Of a DNA stretch of 64,000 nt, positions 8,823-17,826 are shown in pieces. A program made the position numbers and the translations under genes. The stretch is from Corallococcus sp. NCRR (GTDB lineage Bacteria > Myxococcota > Myxococcia > Myxococcales > Myxococcaceae): contig NZ_CP114039.1 of the NCBI RefSeq assembly GCF_026965535.1, forward strand, positions 558,001-622,000, written 5' to 3'. Each line of letters begins with the position of its first letter. The stretch's first letter is position 1. The notes beneath the pieces were generated by a model. The model made no database searches. It was not told the origin of the DNA and was given only the letters and a program-made list of their open reading frames with translations.

Positions 8823-10130
8823 ATGGCCCGGCCCAGAGCTTCGCGCTGTCCCCACTGCAACGCCCCCTTCACGCCCCAGGCCGCGAAGACGCACTACGAC
8901 TGCGGCTACTGCGGCCACGCCTTCGACCTGGACGGCCCGCTTCCGGTGCGCCCGCCGCCGCCCGCCCAGGCGAACAACAAGCAGATCCCGATCATGCTCG
9001 CGGGCGTCGCGGTGACGGTCCTGATGGGAGTCATGGGCGCGGTGTTCGCCCTCTCCGCAGCCCCGGACACGTACGAGCCCCCTCGCACCCCGCCTCCCGC
9101 GGCCGTCGTCCCCGTCGCGCCTCCGGTCGTCCCCGGGCCTCCGCCCGAGCCTCCCAAGCCCGAACCCGAGAGCCTCCAGTGGGTGGAGCGGGGCGCGCCC
9201 GCGTTCGTGGACGTCAACGGCGACGGGACGGAGGACATCGTCGGCCACGTGAACCGGCACGTCACAGGCTCCGAATTCCAGCACGTCATCGCCGCGTTCG
9301 ACGGCCGGACGTTCCAGAAGCTCTGGGAGTCAGCGCCTTCGGAGGGGCCGGACGCTTCCCGCCATACGAAGGTCATCGCCCAGAACGGCCGGCTGGTGAT
9401 GAGCGAGCAGCGCACGGTGAACCTGCTGGAGCTGGAGACCGGCAAGCGGCTGGGGCGCGTGCCCCTGACGGACTCGCCGCGCCGGCTGTGCATTCCTCCG
9501 GGGGACACGACCTCCGTCTGGGTGGAATTGGTGGACCACCAGCACCTGCTCTTCGACACGCGCACAGCCACCGCGAAGCCCGCGCCCCGCGCGCCGAAGG
9601 GCTGCGCCACGCCGCCCTTGAGCCCGCAGACGTGCAACATGAGCCGGCCGGCGGAGCACCCCACCACCTGCGAGCGCTCCAGCTACCCGCCCTCCGACAT
9701 CCGCGGCTTCTCCACGAAGTACCTCTTCCGCACGGGCGGCTACACGCTGGCGCTGGGCACGCGGTGGCCGGGGACACAGGTGCCCCTGGTGGCGCTGTAC
9801 GCGCCGGGCAACCGCAAGCCGCTGTGGCACGACACCTTGTCGGACAAGGATCCGCTCCTCCTGCGGGACACCGCGCCGGAGGTGGGGGACATCACCCAGG
9901 ACGCCGTGTACGTCGTCTATCAGCTGGCGAAGGGCGGCTCGCAGCTCATCCGGCGCGACCTGCGCACCGGCGACATCGCCTGGGACGTGGCCCTGCCCGA
10001 GTCCCATTACACCTCCATGCTGACGGCCCTCTGGGTCCGGGAGGGCCGCGTGTACGTCCCGATCTGGGGCAGCCTGCTCGTGCTGGACGCCGCCACGGGA
10101 AACACCCTCGGCGGCATCGGGATGAAGTGA
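8823..10130 (+). CDS. Zinc-ribbon membrane protein with PQQ-like beta-propeller
   Basis: I start it at the ATG at 8823 (435 residues) because an upstream in-frame start at 8760 would lie inside the protease terminator. The N-terminus has a zinc ribbon, CPHC and CGYC (about residues 9-32). A membrane span follows at about 57-80, then a Pro-rich linker (about 85-120), and the rest is a repeat-rich outer domain. VDVNGDGTEDIVGH recalls FG-GAP/integrin-type repeats and the remainder reads as a PQQ-like propeller (for example LLVLDAATGNTLGGI at the end). The cytoplasmic ribbon plus extracytoplasmic propeller suggests sensing or scaffold work at the inner membrane. No specific function is recognised. 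The stop codon is one base from the stop of the convergent TonB-like gene. Confidence 0.75.
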   Translation: MARPRASRCPHCNAPFTPQAAKTHYDCGYCGHAFDLDGPLPVRPPPPAQANNKQIPIMLAGVAVTVLMGVMGAVFALSAAPDTYEPPRTPPPAAVVPVAPPVVPGPPPEPPKPEPESLQWVERGAPAFVDVNGDGTEDIVGHVNRHVTGSEFQHVIAAFDGRTFQKLWESAPSEGPDASRHTKVIAQNGRLVMSEQRTVNLLELETGKRLGRVPLTDSPRRLCIPPGDTTSVWVELVDHQHLLFDTRTATAKPAPRAPKGCATPPLSPQTCNMSRPAEHPTTCERSSYPPSDIRGFSTKYLFRTGGYTLALGTRWPGTQVPLVALYAPGNRKPLWHDTLSDKDPLLLRDTAPEVGDITQDAVYVVYQLAKGGSQLIRRDLRTGDIAWDVALPESHYTSMLTALWVREGRVYVPIWGSLLVLDAATGNTLGGIGMK

Positions 10131-10131
10131 A

Positions 10132-11193
10132 TCAGTAGATGGAGATGAGGTGGACCCGCACGCGGGGGTTGCCGAGGTACTCCTCCAACCGCCAGCGGGT
10201 CCGCATCCCGTCCTCGTGGATGCCCACGCCGCCGTCCGTGGGCGGCGCCGCGCTGGCGAGCGCATCCCGCAGGTGCGACACCGCCCAGCGGTCGAACTTC
10301 GGGTCCCCGGAGCCCTCCAGCACCTGGAGGTCGATGAGGCTGCCATCGCGCGCCTGCCGCACCTCCACGATGGCGACGAGCGCCAGGATGGGGGTGGTGA
10401 CATCCATCATGTAGACGTTCGCCGCGCGCCCGGCCTCCACCGCCGCGCGCAGCCGGTCGGACGTCTCCCGGCGGACGTCGCGCGCCTGGGGCGCGAAGGG
10501 AGTGCCCGTCTTGCCGAACCGCTCGATGGCCTCCAGCTGCTCGCGCTTCAGCCGGCGGGCGAGCACGTCGGTGTCGGGCGGAGGCGGGTCCACGAGCTTC
10601 TCGGAGAAGCCCTGGCGCAGCTTCGCGAAGTAGGGAGGCGTCGCGCCCGTGGCCCGCGCGGACGCGGTCGCGTCGTGGGCCCAGCCATCCACCTTCTGGC
10701 GCGCCTCCTCCGCCTCACGGGCCGCCAGGGCCTTGGGGTCCGGCTCCGAGCCGGGGACGTTGCGAAGCGTCCGCCCCGTCGACGGCGGCCCCTTGAGGAG
10801 CCCACCGCCCAGCAGCCCGGGCGGCTCCAGCTGGAGCGGGACGTCCCGGGCTGGAGGTGGCGGGCGCTCGTCGGGGGCTGTCGCGAGGGGCTCCGGAGCG
10901 GCCTCCCCGGAAGCGGCGGGAGCCTCGTCCTTCTTCCGCTCGCGCTGCGCCAGCGGCTTCGGCGCTTCGTCCTTCCGCCGCTCACGCTCCGCCGAGCGCG
11001 CGGGCCGAGGCGCTTCTTCGGGCACGGGCGGCGCGGGGCGTGCGTCCCGGGTGACGATCTCCAGCTCGACCGCCTGCGCTGGCTCACGACGCCGGACGTC
11101 GGCGGACGGGCTCCTCCACAGCGCGAAGAGCAGCGCCGCGTGCAGGAGCCCGGAGACGACGAGCAGCAGAAGCAGCTGTGAGCGGCGGGACAC
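10132..11193 (-). CDS. TonB-like energy transducer protein
   Basis: The 353-residue product has a basic start, a single membrane anchor at about 6-25 (LLLLLVVSGLLHAALLFALW), then a long Pro, Arg, Lys and Glu-rich periplasmic linker (about 35-130) and a C-terminal domain. The region with VRQARDGSLIDLQVLEGSG followed by FDRWAVSHLRDA fits a TonB/TolA C-terminal fold. TonB proteins couple the proton-motive force, via ExbB/ExbD, to outer membrane receptors. No exbB/exbD lies nearby, and myxobacteria have many TonB paralogues, so the partner is unknown. The start is a GTG at 11193 directly before the anchor. The gene could supply the siderophore system at 15.8 kb, but that is only a guess. Confidence 0.75.
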   Translation of the reverse strand: MSRRSQLLLLLVVSGLLHAALLFALWRSPSADVRRREPAQAVELEIVTRDARPAPPVPEEAPRPARSAERERRKDEAPKPLAQRERKKDEAPAASGEAAPEPLATAPDERPPPPARDVPLQLEPPGLLGGGLLKGPPSTGRTLRNVPGSEPDPKALAAREAEEARQKVDGWAHDATASARATGATPPYFAKLRQGFSEKLVDPPPPDTDVLARRLKREQLEAIERFGKTGTPFAPQARDVRRETSDRLRAAVEAGRAANVYMMDVTTPILALVAIVEVRQARDGSLIDLQVLEGSGDPKFDRWAVSHLRDALASAAPPTDGGVGIHEDGMRTRWRLEEYLGNPRVRVHLISIY

Positions 11194-11321
11194 GCCACTC
11201 AGCTTGCTCCCTCCCGCCCCACGGGAGAAGTGGCGCGGAGCGTGGGTGTTGGCCCCTCACGCTCCCCTGCCCTCCTCCTACGGCGCCGCCGGTGTCCGGA
11301 GCTCCGGCGTGGGTTGGAGCA

Positions 11322-11747
11322 TCACTCCGCCCAGTGGACCTTGCCCAGCCCCGCCGGGATGAGGTCGCAGACGTAGAAGATGTCGTCGTACGGGTAGTTG
11401 TCGTAGACGCCCCGCGCGGGGATGCAGCGCGCCTGGTTCGGATACGGCGCGTTGAACTCCGCGGCGAGCTGCTGGCAGTAGGCGTTATCGCCTTCGCCAC
11501 CGCACTCCTCGGTGCACTGGTCCGCGCGGATCCACTGCGAATTGTAGATGGGGTACGAGTCCGCCTCCGTCCAGCACAGGCCCGTGGCGCACTGCGTGTC
11601 CGCCGAACAGCCCTGGCCCACGGCGTTGAGGCCCTGCTCCTGCTGCGTCGGGGCGGGGGTCTGCGGCTCGGCGGCGGGGCTGCCACCACAGGCAACCAGC
11701 GCGAACGAGAAGAGCGTCACGGGAACAGCGAAGAGCTTCCGCATCAT
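11322..11747 (-). CDS. Small Cys-containing lipoprotein
   Basis: The predicted product (141 residues from the ATG at 11747; a second ATG is at 11744) has a lipoprotein signal MRKLFAVPVTLFSFALVAC with a Gly-Gly-Ser after the Cys. A Pro/Gln/Thr linker follows. The mature part has Cys spaced as GCSADTQCATGLC and later TEECGGEG, a pattern common in myxobacterial cell-surface lipoproteins with disulfide-rich modules. AAAGG lies 7 bases before the ATG. The function is unknown. It is followed on the same strand side by another small lipoprotein gene upstream at 11834, so the two may form one unit. Confidence 0.75.
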   Translation of the reverse strand: MMRKLFAVPVTLFSFALVACGGSPAAEPQTPAPTQQEQGLNAVGQGCSADTQCATGLCWTEADSYPIYNSQWIRADQCTEECGGEGDNAYCQQLAAEFNAPYPNQARCIPARGVYDNYPYDDIFYVCDLIPAGLGKVHWAE

Positions 11748-11833
11748 TGGAAAACCTTTCCAGGAGAAGGGGAGAGTCCGGAGAGAACCACTTTGGCCTC
11801 TTTGAGCCAAGTCACATTCTCACGGCAATGGAG

Positions 11834-12238
11834 TCACGGACCGTCGGGGGGAAGGGTGCAGGTCCAGGTGTTGTCGAACTTGCAATAGCAGCTGCCCGTG
11901 GGCAGCCCGTTCAGACAGCAATCACGGTAGGTGCCGGCGGAGGGACACGACGAGCCCTCGATGAAGATGCACGTGTTGGCGCGCGAGCAGTTGGGCGGCG
12001 GAGGCGTCGTGGGACAGTACTGATAGGCGCCGTCGCATTGCACATACTGGCCATCCACGGAGGAGCAGGCGTTCCCCGAGCAGGCCACCGTCGCCCCCGA
12101 CGCACAGGTCGTCGAACACGTCGACAAGGCGCCGGAGACCTGCCCCAGCTCCTCCGACGCGTCGCCGGACTCCACTCCACCGCAGGCCGCCATCGTCGCG
12201 ATGACCAGTGCCGCGAACACACCCGAGACAAGCTTCAT
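11834..12238 (-). CDS. Small Cys-rich lipoprotein
   Basis: I start it at the ATG at 12238 (134 residues), since AAAGGA stands 8 bases upstream and the signal MKLVSGVFAALVIATMAAC begins there. The mature part carries many Cys (CSTTCASGATVACSGNAC, CDGAYQYC, then a PTTPPPPN linker, and CCLNGLPTGSCYC), so it is a secreted, disulfide-bonded protein. It is probably anchored to the outer membrane. No domain family is recognised. The gene lies upstream of, and in the same direction as, the lipoprotein gene at 11322-11747 with an 86-base gap. Confidence 0.75.
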   Translation of the reverse strand: MKLVSGVFAALVIATMAACGGVESGDASEELGQVSGALSTCSTTCASGATVACSGNACSSVDGQYVQCDGAYQYCPTTPPPPNCSRANTCIFIEGSSCPSAGTYRDCCLNGLPTGSCYCKFDNTWTCTLPPDGP

Positions 12239-12371
12239 GAATCCTGTCCTTTCTTGCAGAGACGTCCAGCTAGACAGTTTATCCACACAAGATTCGATTC
12301 GATAGGGTTCACGGCGGGGGGCGCGGACGTGGAGTACGCTGGCGGCACCTCACGTGAAGGGGAAGCCGTCC

Positions 12372-12644
12372 ATGTGCCGGAGCATCAAGACGCTGTTCAA
12401 CTTCGAGCCCCCCGCGTCCGACGCGGAGGTGCGGGCGGCGGCCCTGCAGTTCGTGCGGAAGCTGAGCGGCACCAGCGCCCCATCCAAGGCGAACGAGGAG
12501 GCCTTCAACCGCGCCGTCGAGGACATCACCGAGACCGCGCGGCGGCTGATGGACTCGCTGGTGACCACGGCCCCTCCACGCAACCGCGACATGGAAGCCA
12601 TGAAGGCGAAGCTGCGGTCCGCGAAGCGCTTCGCGCCGCGTTGA
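12372..12644 (+). CDS. DUF2277 family protein
   Basis: The start MCRSIKTLFNFEPPAS at 12372 is the characteristic beginning of DUF2277 proteins, so I prefer this ATG to the in-frame GTG at 12354. The rest keeps the family pattern: EVRAAALQFVRKLSG, then PSKANEEAFNRAVEDI. At 90 residues it has the normal length of this small cytoplasmic family, which has no known function. The next gene starts 35 bases downstream on the same strand. Confidence 0.88.
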   Translation: MCRSIKTLFNFEPPASDAEVRAAALQFVRKLSGTSAPSKANEEAFNRAVEDITETARRLMDSLVTTAPPRNRDMEAMKAKLRSAKRFAPR

Positions 12645-12678
12645 GCTGGACAGACCCGCCGTTCCCGGAGTGCTCCTG

Positions 12679-14103
12679 ATGTTCCTTGCCTCGCTGCTGT
12701 CCGTGTTCGCTGGCGCCTGGATGTTCGCGGCGGCGCCGTTCACCGTCACGATGAAGTCCGCGGGCTACTCCGCCCACTCGGATGGCGAGACGGTCACCGT
12801 CACCCAGGTGGAGCCGAAGAGCGTCGCCGCCGAGGCGGGTCTCCAGCCGGGCATGAAGGTGAAGCGCATCGACATGCCGGCCCGGGCCTTCATCAAGGTC
12901 CCTCTGCCCCAGCTCGACGCGACGGACCTGCAGGACGCGCTGACGCCCCAGCCCGGCGAGTCCCTCTGGCTCAAGGTGGATCCGCACCCCAAGGGCACCA
13001 CCCAGGTCGTGCTCAAGAGCCGCGAGCCGCTCCCCGACAAGCCGTTCCCCAACGTCCCGCTGACGCAGGCCCAGCTGGAACGCCTCACGCCAATGCAGTT
13101 CGCGATGTATCACGCGCGGCTCCAGCAAGCCTTCATGGAGGAGCAGGAGCGGCCCCGGCTCGACGCCAGGCAGGACACCACCGCCTACGTGATGAAGGGG
13201 AAGCTCGTGGGAGTGGAGGGCGGCGGCGCCACGCCGAGGTGGCTCCACCCGAGCATCGACCTGACGGCCTCCTGTCTCACCGGCGTGGAGTCAGTGGAGC
13301 TGGTGAGCACCGCGAAGGGAGTGGGCCGAACCCTGCGGCCCGAGGACTCCCGCTACCCGGGCACGAAGACCTTCGACCTGACGCCAGCGCTCTGGTCGGT
13401 CCCGCAGGTGCTCCAGCAATGCGAGGGCACGCCCAGGCCCCTCGAGCAGTCCGTGCGCATCAAGCTGACCTGCAAGGGCAAGCCACCGCTGGAGCAGGAG
13501 GTCGCCATGAAGCTGGCCGTGCGCTGCGACGTCCCCGCCCCCGGGAACCGGCAGCCCCTGTCCCTGCGCGAGCCGTGGGACTTCATGGTGGGAGACAAGA
13601 CCCCGCTCCAGGTGGACGTGTCCGCGCATCAGCTCATCCCCCGCCCCACCGAGGCGACGCTGGTGGAGGTGGACGCCGAAGGCAGGGTGACCCGGCGCCT
13701 GAAGTCACTGCCCATGGGGAAGAACGCCCACGAGTCGAGCCTCCAGGTCGAGGTCCCCCTGGACACGACGGTGGCGCGCACCGTGAGGCTGGCGCTGGAG
13801 GCGCGCTACTCCGACGGAAGCACCTGGCTCAGCGAGCCGCAGACGCGGGAGATCCGCTCCCAGGCGCAGCGGGAGGTGGATGAGCGCGAGGTCATGGAGG
13901 CCCACGCGAAGATGGAGGCCTTCCAGAAGCGCCTCGCCGCGCGGTTCAACGACCCCTGCGCGGACCTGCCCGCCACGATGAAGTGGATGGATGCCCAGCC
14001 CGACCTCGAATACGCCTCGGCCGAGGAGGACGGCCACTCCTTCTCCTACAAGGTGAAGGGCGCGCTCGCGCCCCTCATCTTCATCTGCCACCGCCATCGC
14101 TAG
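12679..14103 (+). CDS. Exported PDZ-like protein of unknown function
   Basis: I start it at the ATG at 12679 (474 residues), with GGAG 8 bases upstream; a GTG at 12670 is the alternative. Residues 1-20 form a signal peptide or anchor. Residues of about 25-110 look like a PDZ-type module, with VEPKSVAAEAGLQPGMKVKR near 50-70, typical of the carboxylate-binding region of HtrA-like PDZ domains. The rest (about 180-470) has scattered Cys in pairs and beta-rich segments and is not recognised. No protease motif is visible. The last four bases overlap the stop of the convergent GH43-like gene. Confidence 0.65.
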   Translation: MFLASLLSVFAGAWMFAAAPFTVTMKSAGYSAHSDGETVTVTQVEPKSVAAEAGLQPGMKVKRIDMPARAFIKVPLPQLDATDLQDALTPQPGESLWLKVDPHPKGTTQVVLKSREPLPDKPFPNVPLTQAQLERLTPMQFAMYHARLQQAFMEEQERPRLDARQDTTAYVMKGKLVGVEGGGATPRWLHPSIDLTASCLTGVESVELVSTAKGVGRTLRPEDSRYPGTKTFDLTPALWSVPQVLQQCEGTPRPLEQSVRIKLTCKGKPPLEQEVAMKLAVRCDVPAPGNRQPLSLREPWDFMVGDKTPLQVDVSAHQLIPRPTEATLVEVDAEGRVTRRLKSLPMGKNAHESSLQVEVPLDTTVARTVRLALEARYSDGSTWLSEPQTREIRSQAQREVDEREVMEAHAKMEAFQKRLAARFNDPCADLPATMKWMDAQPDLEYASAEEDGHSFSYKVKGALAPLIFICHRHR

Positions 14104-15689
14104 GGGATGTTGATGCGCGAGTGCAGGGCCCGCCCGTCATACGCGGCGGCGCCGCAGCGCGCATGGGCCCAGTCGCCATTCACCGCGGAGCAGACGCGGA
14201 AGGCCTGGATGTTGGAGAACGGCACGTTGATGCCCGGCGTGTCGCAGCGCCCCTGGTAGGTCCAGGCCAGGCTCTTGTTCACGGCGCCCACGCCGATGCA
14301 CGGGCCAATCCACGCGCCCGTGTCCCGCCGCTGCACGTCGATGGAGTACTGCGCCAGCGTCTCCTCCTCGCTCCACTCCAGGTCCACGAAGGGCGTGACG
14401 CCGCCGGGCAGCTCCAGGGTCACGTCGTCGGAGATGCCGTCATAGGCCTTCTCCACGAAGGGCCCCCAGACGTTGTTGTTGGAATAGAAGAGGCGGAACG
14501 CGGCGATCTCCCCCTTCGTCACCACGCGGTCCCCGGCGCTGCGGCACACGCCGTCGAACACCGTCTTGTTGGCCTGCCCCAGCAGCACCACGGACGTGCA
14601 CGGCCCCACCACCGAGCCATTCTTCAGCACGACGTCCAGCGAGTAGCTGTACCCCGCGAGCCGGTTCCAGCGCACGCTCACCTGGTTGAGCGACGTCATC
14701 GCCCCGTCCGGCTTGAACGCGACGCGCTGCTTGTACGTGCTGCGCGAGGTGAGGTTGCCCGCGCTGTCGAAGGCGCCCTGGTGGAAGATGTTGAAGTACT
14801 CGCCCCGCCGCTCGACGATGACGTTGTGGCCGTGGGTCTGCACCAGCCGGCCCGCGGAGTTCTTCGACGGCAGGGACAGCCGCCGCACCGCCCGCGCCCG
14901 CGTGAGCTCCGGGATGGAGTCCGCCATCACGTAGTACATGGCGTACTGGCTGTTGTACCAACCGCCGCTGAAGACCATGTAGTAGCGCCCGTCGCGCTTG
15001 AAGAGCTCCGGCGCCTCGTTGATGCCCTCCTCGTAGGCCGGCGTCGCGAACACCGCAGGGCCCGCGTGGTTGTAGACGGTGCCGGGCGCGGCCAGCTTGA
15101 ACGAGGAGATGTTGTTGCCGTTCTGGAACCAGACATAGAAGAGCCACCGGTCCGCGCCGTCGTTGAACGTCGCGGAGTCGATGCGGATGTTCCGGTTGCA
15201 CCCCTGCGGCAGGCACGCCGTGCCGGTGGTGGTGCGCGGCCAGGTGGTGTTGGCGTTGATGGGCTGGGGCGCGCCGAAGACCAGGTTCAAATCCGGCGCC
15301 GTGGCCACGAAGGTCGTCACCTCCTGCCCCGCCGGAGGACACGCCGCGCCGTTGGGCACCCGGTGTCCTGAGAAGTGGAGCTGGTAGACGCTGCCCACCT
15401 TGCTCAGGTCCGGAGCCCACAGGAAGCAGTAGTCGTACGTCGGATCCGCCGCGGACGGGTTGTAGTCGCGCTTGAAGCGGAACGTCGTTAGGTCGTTGGA
15501 CTCATACAGCGGCAGCAGCACCCCGTTGCCCGTCCCAGTGAGGAAGAACAGGTCGTCGTTCTCCTTGTAGACGTCCGGATCCGCCAGCCACTGCATCAGC
15601 AGCGTGCGCGAGTTGTCCTGCGCGAGGGCGCTCCCGGCGAAGGTCGTGGTGAGGAGGGACAACAGCAGGACGGCTCGGACGGGCTTCAT
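14100..15689 (-). CDS. Secreted GH43-like glycoside hydrolase with two C-terminal repeats
   Basis: The 529-residue product has a signal peptide ending near ALAQ (21-24). The five-bladed propeller of clan GH-F enzymes is suggested by LADPDV (Asp37), YDYCFLWAPDLS (86-97), RIDSATF (Asp171) and INEAPELFKRDGRYYMVFSG (223-242, Glu225 as acid). These are the base, the modulator and the acid expected in GH43. Members act on arabinan, xylan and related glycans outside the cell. The C-terminal 190 residues hold two copies of an 80-85 residue module sharing YS(L/I)DV, GPC, NK, GxC, AFR and a final YDG. GAGAGG before the ATG supports the start. It is divergent from the siderophore operon and its leader has a CTTGAAATTCAAG dyad at 15709-15721. 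Confidence 0.82.
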   Translation of the reverse strand: MKPVRAVLLLSLLTTTFAGSALAQDNSRTLLMQWLADPDVYKENDDLFFLTGTGNGVLLPLYESNDLTTFRFKRDYNPSAADPTYDYCFLWAPDLSKVGSVYQLHFSGHRVPNGAACPPAGQEVTTFVATAPDLNLVFGAPQPINANTTWPRTTTGTACLPQGCNRNIRIDSATFNDGADRWLFYVWFQNGNNISSFKLAAPGTVYNHAGPAVFATPAYEEGINEAPELFKRDGRYYMVFSGGWYNSQYAMYYVMADSIPELTRARAVRRLSLPSKNSAGRLVQTHGHNVIVERRGEYFNIFHQGAFDSAGNLTSRSTYKQRVAFKPDGAMTSLNQVSVRWNRLAGYSYSLDVVLKNGSVVGPCTSVVLLGQANKTVFDGVCRSAGDRVVTKGEIAAFRLFYSNNNVWGPFVEKAYDGISDDVTLELPGGVTPFVDLEWSEEETLAQYSIDVQRRDTGAWIGPCIGVGAVNKSLAWTYQGRCDTPGINVPFSNIQAFRVCSAVNGDWAHARCGAAAYDGRALHSRINIP

Positions 15690-15760
15690 GAGGCCTCTCC
15701 ATGGAAGTCTTGAAATTCAAGCTTCCAGGGAAGACCTGGGCCGCGCAAGGCCGATGGGTT

Positions 15761-15789
15761 TTGACCGTCCGGCGGCGATCCGCTATATC
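15761..15789 (+). promoter_or_regulatory. Sigma-70-type promoter of the siderophore operon
   Basis: TTGACC (15761-15766) and TATATC (15784-15789) are separated by 17 bases, the optimal spacing. Transcription would start near 15796, just ahead of the Fur-like box. Confidence 0.65.
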
Positions 15790-15798
15790 CGCAACTTC

Positions 15799-15817
15799 GA
15801 TATTGCATATCAATATC
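15799..15817 (+). promoter_or_regulatory. Fur box
   Basis: GATATTGCATATCAATATC is an inverted repeat (GATATTG / CAATATC, 5-base centre) that matches 14 of 19 positions of the classical Fur box GATAATGATAATCATTATC. It lies 35 bases before the start codon of the siderophore-binding protein gene and covers the presumed transcription start, so Fe-Fur would block the operon when iron is sufficient. Confidence 0.75.
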
Positions 15818-15851
15818 ATTTGACCCTCCCTTTCTCTGGATTGCCTCTCCC

Positions 15852-16829
15852 GTGAGCCCCCCTCCCCGGCGGTTCCCTCCCCTCCTCGCGGCCCTCATGG
15901 GGGTCGCGGTCATCGCGCTCGCGGTCTTCTTCATGCGGGGCCCGCGAGCTCCGGCCCCGGCTCCGGCAGCGGGCCGGACCATTGCCCACGCGCAGGGCAG
16001 CACCGTCGTGAGCGGGCACCCGAAGCAGGTCGTGGTGTTCGACCTGGCGGCGCTGGACACGTTGGACGCGCTGGGGGTGGACGTGCAGGGAGTGGCGGGT
16101 GAGTACTTCCCCGGGCAGTTGGCGAAGTACGCGGACGCGAAGAAGTACCCGCGCTACGGGACGCTCTTCGAGCCCGACTACGAGGCCCTGCACGCCGCCC
16201 GGCCCGACCTGGTCATCACCGGCGGACGCTCCAGCGCCCGGTACACGAAGCTCGCCGCCATGGTGCCCACCATCGACCAGACCACGGACGACGCGCACTT
16301 CCTGGACACCGTGGTGGGCAACACGCAGCGGCTGGCGACCGTCTTCGGCAAGGAGGAGCAGGCGCGCGCGCTGGTGGAGGCGCTGAACCAGTCCATCGCG
16401 ACGCTGAAGGGCACCACCGCCAGCCGGGGCAAGGGGCTCATCGTGCTGACGTCCGGAGGGCGGATGAGCGCCTATGGCCCGGGCTCGCGCTTCGGCGTGC
16501 TGCACGACACCTTCGGCATCCCGCCCGCGGCCCCGGGCCTCAAGGCGTCGCTGCACGGAGAGGCCGTGGGCTCCGAGTTCATCCTGGAGACCAACCCGGA
16601 CTGGCTCTTCGTCATCGACCGGGACGCGGCCATTGGCGAGGGCGGCGGCGCGCAGCGGCTCCTGGACAACGAGCTGGTGCACCAGACGACGGCCTGGAAG
16701 CAGGGCCAGGTCGTGTACCTGGAGCCGGCGAACACCTATCTCATCGGCGGCGGCATCCAGTCCCTGCGGCGCCTGATGGAGCAGATCTCCGATGTCTACG
16801 CGAAGCCCCGACAGCCCCCCGCTCCCTGA
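15852..16829 (+). CDS. Siderophore ABC transporter substrate-binding protein (FatB/CeuE/YclQ type)
   Basis: The 325-residue protein is anchored by an N-terminal hydrophobic segment (about 10-32) without a lipobox. The binding domain begins with the strand KQVVVFDLAALDTLDALGV, typical of helical-backbone (cluster A-II) iron-siderophore binding proteins, and continues with LFEPDYEALHAARPDLVITG. FatB, CeuE and YclQ bind catecholate or petrobactin-type siderophores in the periplasm. The start is a GTG at 15852. It is the first gene of a four-gene importer operon behind a Fur box and overlaps the next gene by 38 bases. The exact siderophore cannot be inferred. Confidence 0.9.
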   Translation: MSPPPRRFPPLLAALMGVAVIALAVFFMRGPRAPAPAPAAGRTIAHAQGSTVVSGHPKQVVVFDLAALDTLDALGVDVQGVAGEYFPGQLAKYADAKKYPRYGTLFEPDYEALHAARPDLVITGGRSSARYTKLAAMVPTIDQTTDDAHFLDTVVGNTQRLATVFGKEEQARALVEALNQSIATLKGTTASRGKGLIVLTSGGRMSAYGPGSRFGVLHDTFGIPPAAPGLKASLHGEAVGSEFILETNPDWLFVIDRDAAIGEGGGAQRLLDNELVHQTTAWKQGQVVYLEPANTYLIGGGIQSLRRLMEQISDVYAKPRQPPAP

Positions 16830-17826
16830 GCCGGGCTTCGCGCTCCCCGGGTCCGTGGCTCCCCTGCCCCTGCTCGGCGTGGCCGTGCTCGGGGTGCTGG
16901 TGCTCGCGGGCATCAGCCTGCTGATTGGCGTGAGCCACGTGTCCTGGGAGGCGCTCCTCTCTCCGTCGGAGCACCAGCGAGCGGTGCAGGTGCTGGTCAT
17001 CAGCCGCGTGCCGCGCACGCTGGCGCTGGTGCTGGCGGGCATGTCCCTGGCCGTCGCGGGCCTCATCATGCAGATGCTCGCGCGCAACCGCTTCGTGGAG
17101 CCCTTCACGGCGGGCACGGCGGAGTCCGCGAGCCTGGGCCTGCTCGCCGTCACGCTGCTCGCGCCGGGACTGCCCATCCTCGCCAGGACGGCGGTCGCCG
17201 CCGGCTTCGCCATGGCGGGCACGGCGCTGTTCCTGTTCATCCTCCGGCGGATTCCACTGCGCTCGGCGCTCATCGTGCCCGTGGTGGGCCTGGTGCTGGG
17301 CGCCATCTTCGACGCGGCGACGACGTTCTTCGCCTACCGCTTCTCCCTGCTGCAATCGCTGATGGCCTGGACCACGGGCGACTTCTCCAGCGTGCTGCGC
17401 GGCCGGTACGAGCTGCTCTGGGGCGCGTTCGTGCTGACCGTCATCGCCTATGTCGTCGCGGACCGCTTCACCGTCGCCGGCATGGGCGAGGCCTTCACCA
17501 CCAACCTGGGCCTGAGCCACCCGCGCATCCTGGCGCTGGGGCTGGCCATCGTCGCCATGGTCACCGCGGTGGTGGTGGCGACCGTGGGGATGATTCCCTT
17601 CATCGGGCTCGTGGTGCCCAACGTCGTCAGCCTCATCGTGGGCGACAACGCGCGCCGCTCCATCCCGTGGGTGGCGGCGATGGGCGCGGGCTTCGTGCTC
17701 CTGTGCGACATCGTGGGGCGGGTGGTGCGCCAGCCCTATGAGATTCCCGTGGGCACCGTGGCGGGCGTGGTGGGCAGCCTCCTCTTCCTCCACCTGCTCC
17801 TGCGGAGGGACGGCCGTGTCGGCTAG
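16792..17826 (+). CDS. Siderophore ABC transporter permease (FecCD family), first copy
   Basis: This 344-residue membrane protein has about nine to ten hydrophobic segments. It carries SRVPRTLALVLAGMSLAVAG (about 65-84), the typical FecCD opening after the first span, and GLVVPNVVSLIVGDNARRS, which is the loop that contacts the ATPase. With its partner at 17816 it forms the membrane channel of the importer in the inner membrane. The start overlaps the end of the binding-protein gene, and its end overlaps the next gene by 11 bases, so the operon is tightly coupled. FatD and YclN are the closest named relatives by operon logic. Confidence 0.9.
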   Translation: MSTRSPDSPPLPEPGFALPGSVAPLPLLGVAVLGVLVLAGISLLIGVSHVSWEALLSPSEHQRAVQVLVISRVPRTLALVLAGMSLAVAGLIMQMLARNRFVEPFTAGTAESASLGLLAVTLLAPGLPILARTAVAAGFAMAGTALFLFILRRIPLRSALIVPVVGLVLGAIFDAATTFFAYRFSLLQSLMAWTTGDFSSVLRGRYELLWGAFVLTVIAYVVADRFTVAGMGEAFTTNLGLSHPRILALGLAIVAMVTAVVVATVGMIPFIGLVVPNVVSLIVGDNARRSIPWVAAMGAGFVLLCDIVGRVVRQPYEIPVGTVAGVVGSLLFLHLLLRRDGRVG

